A stretch of DNA of 56,162 bases, taken from the NCBI GenBank assembly GCA_902605755.1, contig CACLDR010000006.1, positions 1 to 56,162 on the forward strand, written 5' to 3'. A program made the translations under genes and the position numbers. The notes beneath the pieces are model-generated. The model made no database searches. It saw only the letters and a list, made by a program, of their open reading frames with translations, and had not been told where the DNA came from. Source of the stretch: an uncultured Marinoscillum sp. (GTDB lineage Bacteria > Bacteroidota > Bacteroidia > Cytophagales > Cyclobacteriaceae). Shown in pieces: positions 9,260-18,919 of the stretch. Numbering within the stretch: the first letter of the stretch is position 1; every line of letters starts with the position of its first letter.

Positions 9260-10105
9260 CTCTTTTAATCATTTAATTGATATAAATTTAGATTTTAAAT
9301 AAAATAAACTCTTAGAGTCACCACAGAATAAAGACAAATTGATGGGATTAATAGCTTCTATCGTGATTTATTATCATCCTACTGCACTTACCTGATTTTG
9401 ATGCTTTCTCTTCCTCCAAATTTCTTTCCTTTTGTGCTTGTTCTACTATTTTTTACTGTAATAGTTTAACTCAATTACATTTTTATATAAATTATCTTCT
9501 TGACATGTTATCTGTGCGTTTAGCATATTTGTTGCCACTTTTAAGTGTTGGTTTATAATGGCAACGTAATTAGATAATGCTTTTCCCTTTGTTCCTAGAG
9601 TAATATGCTCAGATGACTACAATTGTAATGTGATTTTTTTTTGCATTCTTCATTAAATTCTACATTATAATGTAGGCAAGGTGTTTCTTTATTATTGTAT
9701 ATTCTTAAATTTTGTTCTTCAATAAAGGTTTTTCTTTTTTATAACTATTTAGCGCTATGTTTTCACTTTTTAACTATACCATTATCCAAACTATTACGTT
9801 TACCTATGCCCTTACCAAAACAGAAACCTTTAATCTTACTTAAGCCTCTGATGTGCTCTTCGTAAGGAGCTAAATTATTTTGAGTTCTAGGGCAGCCTTT
9901 GGAGTAAGTGAAGACATCATTCGATTTTGCTATTATATCTTTTTTAACATTGTTATATATAATCAATTTACCTAATACTAACCTTGAACAAAATAAATAT
10001 ATCAAAATTTAATGTGTATTTATATTAGGAAGATAATGAACTCTTTATCATAAAAAAATGTCTTATATCTATCTAAATATTTTATCACTCAAATTAATAA
10101 TATAC
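9260..10105. other. Gap with R4 motif and a decayed gene
   Basis: The R4 motif at 9301-9323 (minus) reads GGTGACTCTAAGAGTTTATT. From about 9770 down to 9400 on the minus strand are linked fragments such as LGTKGKALSNYVAIINQHLKV and ATNMLNAQITCQEDNLYKNVIE across frames. An 80-codon open piece (9763-10005, KGCPRTQNNLAPYEEHIRGL) may belong to the same dead gene. The family is unknown. Confidence 0.4.
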
Positions 10106-10654
10106 ATGAAAAAATTAAAAGTTATTTTTACAGCAATCCTGTCTTTGATATTCGTTTTAAGTGTATTTGCCCAAGGTGAGCACCCCACGAATAAGACTGT
10201 ATCAAATACGATAGTGGATGTTGCAGTCAGCAACAAAGATTTCTCAACCTTGGTTACCACATTGAAAGCTGCTGATCTGGTCAGTGCCTTGCAGGGCAAT
10301 GGTCCTTTTACTGTTTTTGCCCCAACCAATGCTGCTTTCTCTAAAATTGATTCCAAAGTTTTAAGTTCTTTGTTAGAGGAGGGAAACAAAACTAAATTAG
10401 CCAATATCTTGACTTACCATGTTATCGCTAATAAATTAGTCGCAACTGATGTTATTAGCGCATTGGACAAAGGCAACGGCTCGGTAGTATTAACAGCATT
10501 AAATGGTGAAGCTATAACTGTCATGCAAAAAGATGAAAAAATATGGCTGAGGGACTCAAACGATAATTATAGTGAAATTACTGCGACAGATATTATGGCT
10601 GACAACGGTGTTATTCATGTAATAAGCTCAGTTGTTATGCCTAATAGTGATTAA
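10106..10654 (+). CDS. Secreted fasciclin (FAS1) domain protein
   Basis: A 182-residue exported protein. I chose the ATG at 10106 over the upstream in-frame ATG at 10058 because it gives a clean signal peptide (KKLKVIFTAILSLIFVLSVFAQ). One FAS1 domain fills residues about 35-180. The first conserved block is LVSALQGNGPFTVFAPTNAA, followed by LANILTYHVI with the conserved Y-H pair, and the end block GVIHVISSVVMP. FAS1 domains mediate adhesion to surfaces, polysaccharides or other proteins outside the cell. It is a single-gene transcript: a strong hairpin terminator follows 20 bases after the stop. Confidence 0.95.
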   Translation: MKKLKVIFTAILSLIFVLSVFAQGEHPTNKTVSNTIVDVAVSNKDFSTLVTTLKAADLVSALQGNGPFTVFAPTNAAFSKIDSKVLSSLLEEGNKTKLANILTYHVIANKLVATDVISALDKGNGSVVLTALNGEAITVMQKDEKIWLRDSNDNYSEITATDIMADNGVIHVISSVVMPNSD

Positions 10655-10674
10655 AACCTATATTTCATAACGGC

Positions 10675-10703
10675 AAAACCCTCAATAAACTGAGGGTTTT
10701 TTT
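10675..10703 (+). terminator. Intrinsic terminator of the fasciclin gene
   Basis: Perfect stem AAACCCTCA / TGAGGGTTT with a six-base loop followed by TTTTTTT. It is the clearest terminator in the window. Confidence 0.9.
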
Positions 10704-10744
10704 AGTTCTCATCAAAGGAATATCAATTCTTTTGAAAACAGTAT

Positions 10745-10965
10745 TGAAGCTTTTGTATCTCAGCATTGGCCTTACCGTTTCCATTAACGTCTAATACTGT
10801 GTTAGTGTAATTGTCGGTAGTGCCTATCGTACCATCCGTAACAGGATCTTTCTCATCTTCACCGAAATTGGAAAAAACCGTAATTGAACAATGAATACTC
10901 AATAGAAAAGGTGTTTTAATGTGTTTTATTTACGACTTTTATTCATTTTTTTAGCCATTAAAAGT
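10745..10965 (-). pseudogene. Remnant N terminus of a TSP3-type lipoprotein
   Basis: Minus-strand fragments read KTPFLLSIHCSITVFSNFGE, then DEKDPVTDGTIGTTDN and NTVLDVNGNGKANAE. This matches the leader and acidic linker of the sulfatase (NCGEESEDPVADGTINSTDD, VLDADGD) and of the YHYH protein (SCGDSDDPVADTP, NTVLDSDSD). It is a third member of that leader family whose catalytic part is lost. The lipobox Cys is replaced by Phe. Confidence 0.65.
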
Positions 10966-11374
10966 TCAAAAATATTTTCTATGCGAAATAAGGCAGTCTC
11001 ATCCGAAGGTGTTGCCCTATTCCATATTGATTAAAAATTTCCCCTGCTATTAGGACACCAATGACTATGTGGGAGGAAATGATATTAAGGATAAGAAGTA
11101 AGGGGCTACTTATATTAATTAAATCCCTGAGACTGAAAATGTCATCAAGTGTTGATTACAAATTTATACTATTGAATATAATTCTATCTATCAATTCTAA
11201 AGGTAGCAAGAAGCCGCAATCTTTAGTACAGTCATAGTAATCAATTTGATTTTGAAAACAAATATGATCATTCAATCAGTACCGATTTTTGTTATGCAGC
11301 CAATACATATACCAAATCCAGTATCAGTAACTTTAATCTTCACGTAAAACTCTTCGGATTTATAAATTTATCTG
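10966..11374. other. Gap with R2 copy and a decayed tail
   Basis: A degenerate R2 block is at about 10997-11030 (TCATCCGAAGGTGTTGCCCT on the plus strand). A DIKDKK-stop tail around 11060-11100 resembles the one near 225-285. The remainder is unassigned. Confidence 0.35.
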
Positions 11375-13606
11375 CTATAAATTAAACCAGTAATTAAACT
11401 TTATCACCAAAGCTCGATTTCTAGGCATAAAATTCTCAATCAAATAGTTATCCGAGTAAACGATAAATAAATCAGACATTGGTAAATAACGCCACTGAAT
11501 TCTACTATTGACATTAAAATTATCTATTTGAGTATTATATTGAATAAAAGTAGTCCAAAAAAAGTTTTTTGAAAAATTGATTTCTGCTTTAGGTCCGAAC
11601 AACAAAAGTTCCTCGCTACCGTAAATAGTTGGGAATTTTAAATTATTTTGAGAAAACTTGACACTGAAATTTCCCCAAGGTTGAATCCTATAATTAAGAT
11701 CTAATGAAAGTTCCGCTCTTGTTCCATTGTAAAATCCACCATAATTAAATCTAGTGGTGAGTTTTACTTCTCGGCGATCATCAGTTGAATATGATATGTT
11801 ACCGTTATCAAAATGATATAACTGTTCAGGTAATGGCAAACCATCGGTAAACCCAAAGGGGTAAAGTAGGTTGATATTTTTATTTGAATAAATCAACATT
11901 AAAGAACTCGTATTTTTAAATAAAAAGAAGTAGGACATATTTATTTCACTCTGTATCAAATTATTTGCAGTAGATGTTTTATCTCCACGTGTTGAAATAT
12001 TTATTCCATGCTGATTTATTAACTTATCTTTAGGATAAAATTTATATCCTGTACTGATCCACCAATGATTAAATCCTAGTATATAGGTTGTATCTTGGAT
12101 TGCATCATAATGCATTTGTCTTGGAATTAAACTAAAGTCATTTAGATAATTATCACCTAGTCCGCTAACATTAAACATTAAACTAAATGCTTCTCCACCA
12201 TATCCACCCAAAATATTAAAAAGGTGATTTCTTTTTTTTTTATTCTCTGAAAAAGCAAGCCCATAGCCTATGATACTTCTCCATTTACTATCTTTTGAAG
12301 AATAGTTAAATTCAAGACCACCAATACGATTAAAGTCACCACTTAAAATTGTCTCGGTGGTATATGCCTGTCGGTTATGAAAATATCCCCTAACAGTGGA
12401 CCTTTTTAATATGCGTTGATGGATCGCAAATGAACTGTAATTATTACCTGGTGAATCTTGGGATTGAGTTTGTGTATTCATAGCCCCAATTCTTAAGTTT
12501 TTGTGAATATTTCCACTCAAACGCGCACCAAAAAGAATTGGTATAGTATTACCATTATCATCTAAACCAATTTTACGACTAAAAAAGGGTTTGACGTAAG
12601 TTCCAAAATTATTAAAGATATCGTTATTTTCTAGAAAAAAAATTCTGCGTTCCGGAAATGTCAGGTTAACAGTGGTCAAATTCGTTTGTTGCTCATCAAC
12701 ATCGACTTGTGAAAAATCCGGATTAATAGTTATGTCTAAATTTAAATTCGAAGTAATACTAATTTTAGCGTCCATACCCGCATTGTAGCCGTAATTAGTA
12801 CCTGAAAAATTTTCGAAATTTTTGTAAATATCAGTTGAGAGATATGGAATCAAAGCAATATTTCTTTTCACTTTTTTAGGTCTCTTTTCCCAAATTAGTT
12901 GTCCCAAAAATCCTAAGTCAACAGCAAAAAATTGTACTGGTACTGGAGCCCACGAATGATGAGTATTTGTCTTTGCATCTATTCGGACAAAATTAATCCC
13001 CCAAGTATTTTTGTTTCCAAATCTCAAAGATCTAAACGGTATCATCATTTCCGCTGTCCACTTATCACCAGATATACTTGCTTCGGTATACCATTTATTA
13101 TCCCAAGCAGGATTATAGCCGGGAAATGAAAAACTTCGTCTAGCAGGTTCACCAGTAATCAAAGCCTCAGTTTGAATACCCGAGGGATTTACACCAAAAA
13201 TAAAGGCATTCGTGCCTTCATTAACAGGATCCAACACAACGGCAAAAGCATCACCACTCCAAAAATTATCTCTTTTTAAGGATTGAACTAAATATGGTCC
13301 TTTTCCAAAGCACTCAATGCCCAAATAAATATAATCATCATCATAAGCCATCCGGACAAATGTTTGAACTTCATCTTTTACAAGATCTCCAGAGAGAGGA
13401 AAATTCATTGAAAAATCTGTAGTTAATTCAGTTTTTTTCCAGAGCGCTTCATCTAATTTACCATCCAAAATAATGTTATCATTTGTTTTGTTTATTTTTA
13501 TTTGATACTTCTCATTATTTTTTTGTCCTTTTAGAGAATATAATCCAAAAAGCCAAAATATGATGATTAAAAATCTATAAGCTATCAGTTTCAAAATTGA
13601 AAACAA
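11375..13606 (-). CDS. DUF5916 outer-membrane barrel with CBM9-like domain
   Basis: A 743-residue exported protein. The N terminus is a signal peptide ending near SLKGQ. Residues about 35-230 form the carbohydrate-binding family 9-like domain (ILDGKLDEALWKK, YLGIECFGKG, FAVVLDPVNEGTNAFIFGVN, WTAEMMIPFRSL). Residues about 240-743 are the DUF5916 beta-barrel, recognisable from NPDFSQVDVDEQQTNLTTVN and FPERRIFFLENNDIF, with amphipathic strands to an aromatic end (KFNYWFNL). The length is normal for the family. It probably sits in the outer membrane and is often found near peptidases or glycan enzymes, but its ligand is unknown. It stands alone; no promoter was identified. Confidence 0.92.
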   Translation of the reverse strand: MFSILKLIAYRFLIIIFWLFGLYSLKGQKNNEKYQIKINKTNDNIILDGKLDEALWKKTELTTDFSMNFPLSGDLVKDEVQTFVRMAYDDDYIYLGIECFGKGPYLVQSLKRDNFWSGDAFAVVLDPVNEGTNAFIFGVNPSGIQTEALITGEPARRSFSFPGYNPAWDNKWYTEASISGDKWTAEMMIPFRSLRFGNKNTWGINFVRIDAKTNTHHSWAPVPVQFFAVDLGFLGQLIWEKRPKKVKRNIALIPYLSTDIYKNFENFSGTNYGYNAGMDAKISITSNLNLDITINPDFSQVDVDEQQTNLTTVNLTFPERRIFFLENNDIFNNFGTYVKPFFSRKIGLDDNGNTIPILFGARLSGNIHKNLRIGAMNTQTQSQDSPGNNYSSFAIHQRILKRSTVRGYFHNRQAYTTETILSGDFNRIGGLEFNYSSKDSKWRSIIGYGLAFSENKKKRNHLFNILGGYGGEAFSLMFNVSGLGDNYLNDFSLIPRQMHYDAIQDTTYILGFNHWWISTGYKFYPKDKLINQHGINISTRGDKTSTANNLIQSEINMSYFFLFKNTSSLMLIYSNKNINLLYPFGFTDGLPLPEQLYHFDNGNISYSTDDRREVKLTTRFNYGGFYNGTRAELSLDLNYRIQPWGNFSVKFSQNNLKFPTIYGSEELLLFGPKAEINFSKNFFWTTFIQYNTQIDNFNVNSRIQWRYLPMSDLFIVYSDNYLIENFMPRNRALVIKFNYWFNL

Positions 13607-13634
13607 AACAAAATTAAATTTCTTTTAAACATAG

Positions 13635-14035
13635 GTATTTTCAAAATCAGATTCAGGTACTCCAACTCTAAAGTAATCCTTATTTTCATAACTCACCTTT
13701 AACTTATAACGTGCTCGCTTTATAGGCGTTCCTTTAGCTGTTATAACTTCCTCGAACAATAAGGCCTGATTTTATTCTTTTAAGAGCGAGGTCGACAACA
13801 TTACCAAAGGATTTAAGACCAGATCTATGCCCCTGTCCAATATCACTAGCTATGTCCGATTTATTTGCTTGTAGAAAGTAATCAGTACTGCAATGTGTTT
13901 CTAAAAAACAGAAAATGAACCTAGCTACTTAAGATAATTGTTTGAAGGCGTGGTTATTCCATTTAAGGTTGTCGGATCTCATGTAATCTGTTTCTTGCAA
14001 ATTTGCAGAGAAGATAAGGGAAGGGTTGCTTTGTG
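13635..14035 (-). pseudogene. R5 decayed gene, copy 1
   Basis: Minus-strand fragments assemble to a protein of about 125 residues: MRSDNLKWNNHAFKQLS, stop, ARFIFCFLETHCSTDYFLQ, ANKSDIASDIGQGHRSGLKS, FGNVVDLALKRIK, frameshift, EEVITAKGTPIKRARYKL, KVSYENKDYFRVGVPESDF. The second copy (16986-17385) matches along its length. The family is unknown to me. The roughly 38 bases upstream of the ATG (13991-14028) are conserved with copy 2 and with two other sites. Confidence 0.6.
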
Positions 14036-14214
14036 AAGTCTTGAGGAAGGGATGAAGACCTATTTTGATTATATATTATTTACCTTCCCTATGGTGTATG
14101 GTGAGTTTACCAATCTCCATTTTTACAAAAAAAAATTACTTCCATAAAATGCATTTGCACCAAATAAAATTTTTTCCTAATTGAAGTTGATGAAATTAAG
14201 AATTATGTTTTGGT

Positions 14215-14493
14215 ATAAATAATAAAAGTGTTATTTCTTTTCCGAGAAATAGATTCTCTTTTTTTATATCAATTGTTATTTCAAATGCACAATAGATTCA
14301 TTTTCCCCATTTACAGCATCAACCAAAGCTTGTGTATGCATTATGGCTTTAATTGAGACTTGATATCTCCCTATTTCATCTTATACTTTTGTATTTGAAA
14401 TTGATTTAAATTTTTTTTCGGTTATAAGCAATGGTATCAGAATCATTATCATACCAATAAAAATCCAATGAATATGTTATTCTTTTTCATCAT
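14215..14493 (-). pseudogene. Decayed small exported protein
   Basis: A start-like MMKKNNIFIGFLLV leader is followed across frameshifts by FKSISNTKV, DEIGRYQVSIKAIMHTQAL, VDAVNGENESIVHLK and TIDIKKENLFLGKEI. It looks like a short secreted or lipid-anchored protein broken by three or more lesions. No family is assigned. Confidence 0.4.
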
Positions 14494-14637
14494 TCTTAAA
14501 GTATAGTTAAAATCACTAGTCAAGATAATGATTTATTACTTAAAGCTAAGTGCTTTCTTGAGTCTTGGGGATAGATTCAATTTTCTTTTGAAGTTAGTTA
14601 TGTTTCTTACAAAGTTACATGGGAGGTAGGAGTAGGG

Positions 14638-16239
14638 TTATTCATTTTTTAGGTCGAATACATAGCTCTTTAATGCTTCATAATTAGTTTGCTGTAAATC
14701 ATTGAGCTCATTATCAAGTAAATTTTCGTTTTCCAAAAGATTTTCTTGAAGATCATAAAATTCCTCATTTTCGTTCTTGACTAACAGCTTATGGGTAAGA
14801 TTTTTTACTGCATAAATCGAATTTTTTCTATTGACACTTTCAGAGTATAAATATTCACGATGTGTCCCAGGACTATTTAATAGGGGCAAAAAACTCTGAC
14901 TGTCTTCAAAAGTATTTGAAATACCAATATAATCTAAAATGAAGGAAGTTAAATCTAAACTTTGAATCATGCTTGTATCTTTGGCGTTTTTGCGACTGAC
15001 ATGAGGTCCCGAAATAATTAAAGGGACTCTAACCCCTCCTTCATATAGGGTTCCCTTACCATGTGATGCTGAATAACCACGTAAAATATCGTTATCAGTT
15101 CCATTATCACCGATAAATATGAAAAGGGTGTTTTCTTTAGTTATTTGATCCATACCTATTATTAATTGGTTGATGAAATAGTCTAATGATTCAATGCTTG
15201 CAAGATACATCCCCAAAGGATCACTGACATCAGATTGACTGTAGGTACCTTCTGGTGGTATTTCATAAGGAGTATGTGGAGCTACGTGGGTCATCCATAA
15301 AAACCAAGGCTTTGCTTGGGTCTCAATCCAATCAGATGCCAAATTAGTGAATTGTTCAGTTGCATAAACATACGATCTATTCCTTTCATTATTAACTATA
15401 AGAGAATACTCATAATAGCTGCCCACTGATCCACCTATAACTCCAGCAAAATAATCCAATCCAAAACTGTAAGGATGCTCCAAAACGGTAGGCTGACCAC
15501 TCAGATGCCATTTACCAATGACAGCGTGTACATAAATCTCAGGAATTTCCTCATTGATTTTTTGTTGAATTGATGGTGTAGATTCATCTAACTTATCTCC
15601 AGCATTTAAGACGCCAGTTCTAAATCCATATTGTCCTGAAATTAATCCTGCTCTTGTAGGAGAACAAATTGGACTTGACCATACATTGGTAAACGAAATA
15701 CCTGAAGCTCGCAAACTATCTAAAGTAGGGGTTAATGGATTTATATCATATTCGTTGAAGCCAGCCAACATATCGTTACCTAGGTCATCGGCAATAATCA
15801 ATAATATATTTGGATATACGTACGCATCATCGCTACAACCATTTGTATTTACAGTTTCTCCTGAGGTGGTTTCTGGACAATTATCTAAATCATCAGTTAC
15901 TCCATCACTATCCGAGTCTTTCTGAGAATTAGAACAACCATTTTCATCTACGATTTCACCACTAGGAGTATCCGCACACGCATCATCAGTATCGGCGACA
16001 TCATCTCCATCAGCGTCTAATACTATGTTGGCATCATCATCTGTGCTGTCATCTGTGCTATTAATTGTACCATCCGCAACAGGATCTTCACTTTCTTCAC
16101 CACAATTGGTAAATAATACAAGTGAGCAAAGGATACTTAACAAGAATATGATGTAACCTGTTATTTTTCTCCAATTTACATTAGGTGGACTGGGTATATT
16201 ATTATAAATTTCCTCAGGAGTCTCTCTATTTTTCGACAT
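14638..16239 (-). CDS. Sulfatase lipoprotein with thrombospondin type 3 repeats
   Basis: A 533-residue formylglycine-dependent type I sulfatase. Twenty-five polar residues precede a hydrophobic segment and a lipobox (VLFTNC, Cys46). Residues about 70-137 are acidic thrombospondin type 3-like calcium repeats (DADGDDVADTDD, DSDSDGVTDDLDNCP). The catalytic domain begins at about 143: metal-binding DD at 151-152, the CSPTR maturation motif with Cys192 (needs a formylglycine-generating enzyme), GKWHL (Lys243, His245), THVAPH (His318), DNG (Asp378-Asn379) and HGKG (Lys395). It is therefore predicted active, anchored to a membrane, with the substrate unknown (sulfated polysaccharide or arylsulfate). 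It lies 28 bases after a small membrane gene and probably shares its transcript. The polar extension before the lipobox is unusual; a later start is possible but no closer ATG fits. Confidence 0.93.
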   Translation of the reverse strand: MSKNRETPEEIYNNIPSPPNVNWRKITGYIIFLLSILCSLVLFTNCGEESEDPVADGTINSTDDSTDDDANIVLDADGDDVADTDDACADTPSGEIVDENGCSNSQKDSDSDGVTDDLDNCPETTSGETVNTNGCSDDAYVYPNILLIIADDLGNDMLAGFNEYDINPLTPTLDSLRASGISFTNVWSSPICSPTRAGLISGQYGFRTGVLNAGDKLDESTPSIQQKINEEIPEIYVHAVIGKWHLSGQPTVLEHPYSFGLDYFAGVIGGSVGSYYEYSLIVNNERNRSYVYATEQFTNLASDWIETQAKPWFLWMTHVAPHTPYEIPPEGTYSQSDVSDPLGMYLASIESLDYFINQLIIGMDQITKENTLFIFIGDNGTDNDILRGYSASHGKGTLYEGGVRVPLIISGPHVSRKNAKDTSMIQSLDLTSFILDYIGISNTFEDSQSFLPLLNSPGTHREYLYSESVNRKNSIYAVKNLTHKLLVKNENEEFYDLQENLLENENLLDNELNDLQQTNYEALKSYVFDLKNE

Positions 16240-16267
16240 ACCATATGAGCTTTAAGATAGTTACTCT

Positions 16268-16579
16268 TTACCTTGCCTTTATTTTATCGTTAAAAGCGTA
16301 AATGATCGTCGCAAAAAGTATAATGGCTACGATCCAAGCATAGCCTTCACCTTGCTCAAAGAAATAAAAATGCCATTCGTTATTACGATTTTCAAATCTA
16401 ATAGGTGGTGCTCCATATAAGTTACCTAAATGTTCCAAATATGATAATTGTGGTTTACTTGAACTCTCGGGTTGTAAGGAAAAAAAAATTGTTTCAATAA
16501 GTGCTTTAAAAGGTATAAATAACAAAAGAGCCAGCACCGTATTTCTCTTTCTCTTTTTTATGTATTGTATTAGTTCCAT
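16268..16579 (-). CDS. Small two-helix membrane protein next to sulfatase
   Basis: A 103-residue protein with a basic N terminus (YIKKRKRN), a first membrane helix (TVLALLLFIPFKALIETIFF), a loop of about 45 residues ending in WHFYFFEQGEGYAW, and a second helix (IVAIILFATIIYAF) with a basic tail. Both termini are predicted cytosolic and the loop periplasmic. No family is recognised. The same-strand position 28 bases ahead of the sulfatase suggests co-transcription. The gene carries a duplicated leader phrase (ATTATTGTATTAGTTCCAT twice around 16565-16605), so the start could be slightly different. Confidence 0.7.
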   Translation of the reverse strand: MELIQYIKKRKRNTVLALLLFIPFKALIETIFFSLQPESSSKPQLSYLEHLGNLYGAPPIRFENRNNEWHFYFFEQGEGYAWIVAIILFATIIYAFNDKIKAR

Positions 16580-16697
16580 TATTATTGTATTAGTTCCATG
16601 CTTATTATTTCTTTATTGAGAGAATTTCTGACCCCGTGCCGTTAGTATAATGTTCATGATTTGTTCTTTTTTCAAACATTGAGCTTCCACTTCCTTA

Positions 16698-16985
16698 TCA
16701 TAAGAACCTCGGATTCGTCAGAGTCGCCGATGGAGGAGATATAAAATTTTCCCCTGTCCAGTATGAAGCCACTTGAAATTCAATTCTTTGGTTTGAGCCG
16801 ATAATCGCTCTCACATACGAACCATCATTTGATTTGATGGATTTTGTCTCCAACTCTTTATTGAAGTTATCTTTGCTTGAATCAAAACTAACAAAATTTT
16901 TGCAACTAAAACGTTTGTAACCTAATGAATTATTTTCATCCAAGTTATTGCTTTGGTCCAAATTAACTTTGTAATGAATTTGAGT
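16698..16985 (-). pseudogene. Fragment containing R2, family unknown
   Basis: An 87-codon open piece (NNSLGYKRFSCKNFVSF, IKSNDGSYVRAIIGSNQRI, FQVASYWTGENFISPPSA) preceded by a frameshifted R2 block (FITKLIWTKAITW, about 16925-16985). Joining with the R2 consensus (TKLIWTRAMPSDENNSLG) suggests that R2 once lay inside a longer reading frame that continued into this piece. No domain is recognised. Confidence 0.45.
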
Positions 16986-17385
16986 ACTCCAACCTTGTAG
17001 TAATCCTTGGCCTTGTCACTTACTTTAGCATTCTAGGCGTCCGCTTTTTATGCGTTCTTTTGACCAGGATAATGTCATAATTAGTATAGTTTCATAATCT
17101 CTTAGTACGATAAAGCCATAATCTTTTAGTTCTTTTAGAACGAGAATGGCAACATTACCAAAAGGGTTTAGACCCGATCTCCGCTCAATTCTAATGCCAT
17201 TAGCGATGTCCAATTCATCCGTGTAAAGAAAGCCTGCAGTACTGCGATATGCTTCTAGAGCACAGTAGATTAATTTAGCTTATTTGGATTGATGTTTTTA
17301 AGGTATAGATGTTTCATTTAAGGGTATCTAATCTCATGTAATTTGTTTCTTATAAAGTTACAGAGGAGTTAGGAGGAGGGATTTT
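16986..17385 (-). pseudogene. R5 decayed gene, copy 2
   Basis: It matches copy 1 in order: leader at 17346-17382, MRLDTLK then a stop, YCALEAYRSTAGFLYTDELD with shifts, DIANGIRIERRSGLNPFGNV, VLKELKDYGFIV, and KVSDKAKDYYKVGV at the end, fused directly to an R2 block. A 62-codon open segment (17025-17213) is the best-preserved part. It is dead in its present form. The two copies bracket the sulfatase pair. Confidence 0.6.
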
Positions 17386-17594
17386 TTTGAATTTTTTTGG
17401 TATGAGGTTAAAATCTATTTTAGTTTTACATAGCTTGTCTATTTTGTGATTTATGGTTGGTTTCCAATTACTCATACATGATGAATGTGATATTAATCCT
17501 AAGAGCCTGGTATTATATTTAAGAGTTTATAGTTGGTAAAATGCTTTAAATCCAATTTTTAAGTTTTTTCATACTTGCCAGCCCCTCTTCAAAT
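17386..17594. other. Short gap, nothing recognised
   Basis: AT-rich sequence between the R5 copy and the SPFH gene. No hairpin with a T run is seen for the SPFH gene, which ends at 17595. Confidence 0.4.
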
Positions 17595-18380
17595 CTATTG
17601 ATCAACATCATCAGAAATAATTATAGGTGTTTGACCATCGGTAATAATGATTTTGGTATTAGCAGATTTTGATAATTGCCTAAATGCATCGATAGACTTG
17701 ATTTTTATTATGCCATCAGTTAAACCCTCAGATATGATAATTTGTGCATCCCGATCTCCTTTAGCGCTGATTATTTTCCTCTCAGCCTCTTTTCTTTCTT
17801 GATTTAGAACAAATTCCATTCTCATTGCATCTTGCTCTGCTTGTAATTTCCTCTCTATTGAATTGGCTAATCCTTCTGGTAATCTAATGGACTTCATTAA
17901 AACTGAAATCACATCAATTCCATCAGCTTGTTTTTCCAAGATCATTTTCATATTTTCAAGAATTTCACTCTCAATTTTTGAGCGCATGCCTGAGTGCATA
18001 TCTTTTGCAAAAAATCTAGCACAAACATCAGAAGCTGCAGATTTGAAAACGCTAGTTACTATTGGTTCATAATTCTTACCGAGATTCTCTAAAATTGATG
18101 CCACCATTTGTTCTTCGAGTCTGTAGAGAATTGAAATTTCAGATCGAACACTCAATCCCTCTTTACTCGGTAGATTAAGTTTTAATCTGATATTTTGAGT
18201 TTGAGTGCTTTGTTTGATAACTCTGGTTGTAAAGGGATTAAAAGACACTATTCCTTCGGTTATAACCTCTTTGGATAATATTCCAAGTCTTTGTTTAATT
18301 CCAACCTGTCCCGGTCGAATTACGGCACAACTATTCATCAAAACTATTATTAAGGTAATTAATAACATTTTCCATCTCAT
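17595..18380 (-). CDS. SPFH/prohibitin-family lipoprotein
   Basis: A 261-residue protein with a lipobox (LMNSC, Cys18) in place of the usual membrane helix, then an SPFH/band-7 domain. The opening GQVGIKQRLG is typical of prohibitins, followed by EGIVSFNPFTTRVIKQSTQT, ISILYRLEE, and YEPIVTSVFKSAASDVCARF. The charged helix EQDAMRMEFVLNQERKEAERKI predicts coiled-coil assembly. SPFH proteins form large rings on membranes that scaffold proteases or lipid domains. The lipid anchor implies the ring faces the periplasm, which is known for some Bacteroidota members. It is monocistronic. Function here is inferred from the family only. Confidence 0.9.
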   Translation of the reverse strand: MRWKMLLITLIIVLMNSCAVIRPGQVGIKQRLGILSKEVITEGIVSFNPFTTRVIKQSTQTQNIRLKLNLPSKEGLSVRSEISILYRLEEQMVASILENLGKNYEPIVTSVFKSAASDVCARFFAKDMHSGMRSKIESEILENMKMILEKQADGIDVISVLMKSIRLPEGLANSIERKLQAEQDAMRMEFVLNQERKEAERKIISAKGDRDAQIIISEGLTDGIIKIKSIDAFRQLSKSANTKIIITDGQTPIIISDDVDQ

Positions 18381-18919
18381 GGCTCAAAATTTTAATTCAA
18401 TCATTAAAGTATATAAAAAGTTTTAGAAAATCGATTTTTTTCTCTGATACTATATTTTATGTACTAAGAAATAATTTAGCAATAATTTTTTTTATTATTC
18501 TTTAGCAGTATTTTTTTCGATAACCGTCTATGTGAGCGACCAAGAAGAAAATAAAAGCAAGTCACAAGAATATTGCAATACATGATTCCAACCATCTGGT
18601 TCATCTGTATTCAAGAAATCCTGAATTACTAATGCTGGTACCAAAAAAAACATTAAGTAACCAGAAAATTACAAATTAACCAAACAGACGCTTTTTTCAA
18701 TTTTATCACAAGGTTAAACTAAGGAATTATTATTTTCCAAAAAATCTTTGTTTTTAGCTATTAGTTACAGCTTTCGTTTAGGTAAATCATGTTTAAAGAG
18801 TTTTTAGAAGTGTTATCTGAAGTGACTCGTATTTAGTTTTTGAATCAAAATAAAAATTTATTTACGTTATTAAAAAAATAATAGATGTATCGAATTGTAA
18901 CTAGTCTCTAATCATATGA
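18381..18919. other. Gap with decayed membrane gene, copy 1 (18510-18750)
   Basis: On the minus strand, 18750 to 18510 holds fragments such as LMFFLVPALVIQDFLNTDEP that match the copy at 21111-21345, with frameshifts in both. The two copies flank the DUF2779 nuclease gene and the DUF6150 gene. Bases 18907-18922 are a perfect 16-base palindrome (CTAATCATATGATTAG) overlapping the stop codon of the nuclease gene, without a T run. Confidence 0.5.
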
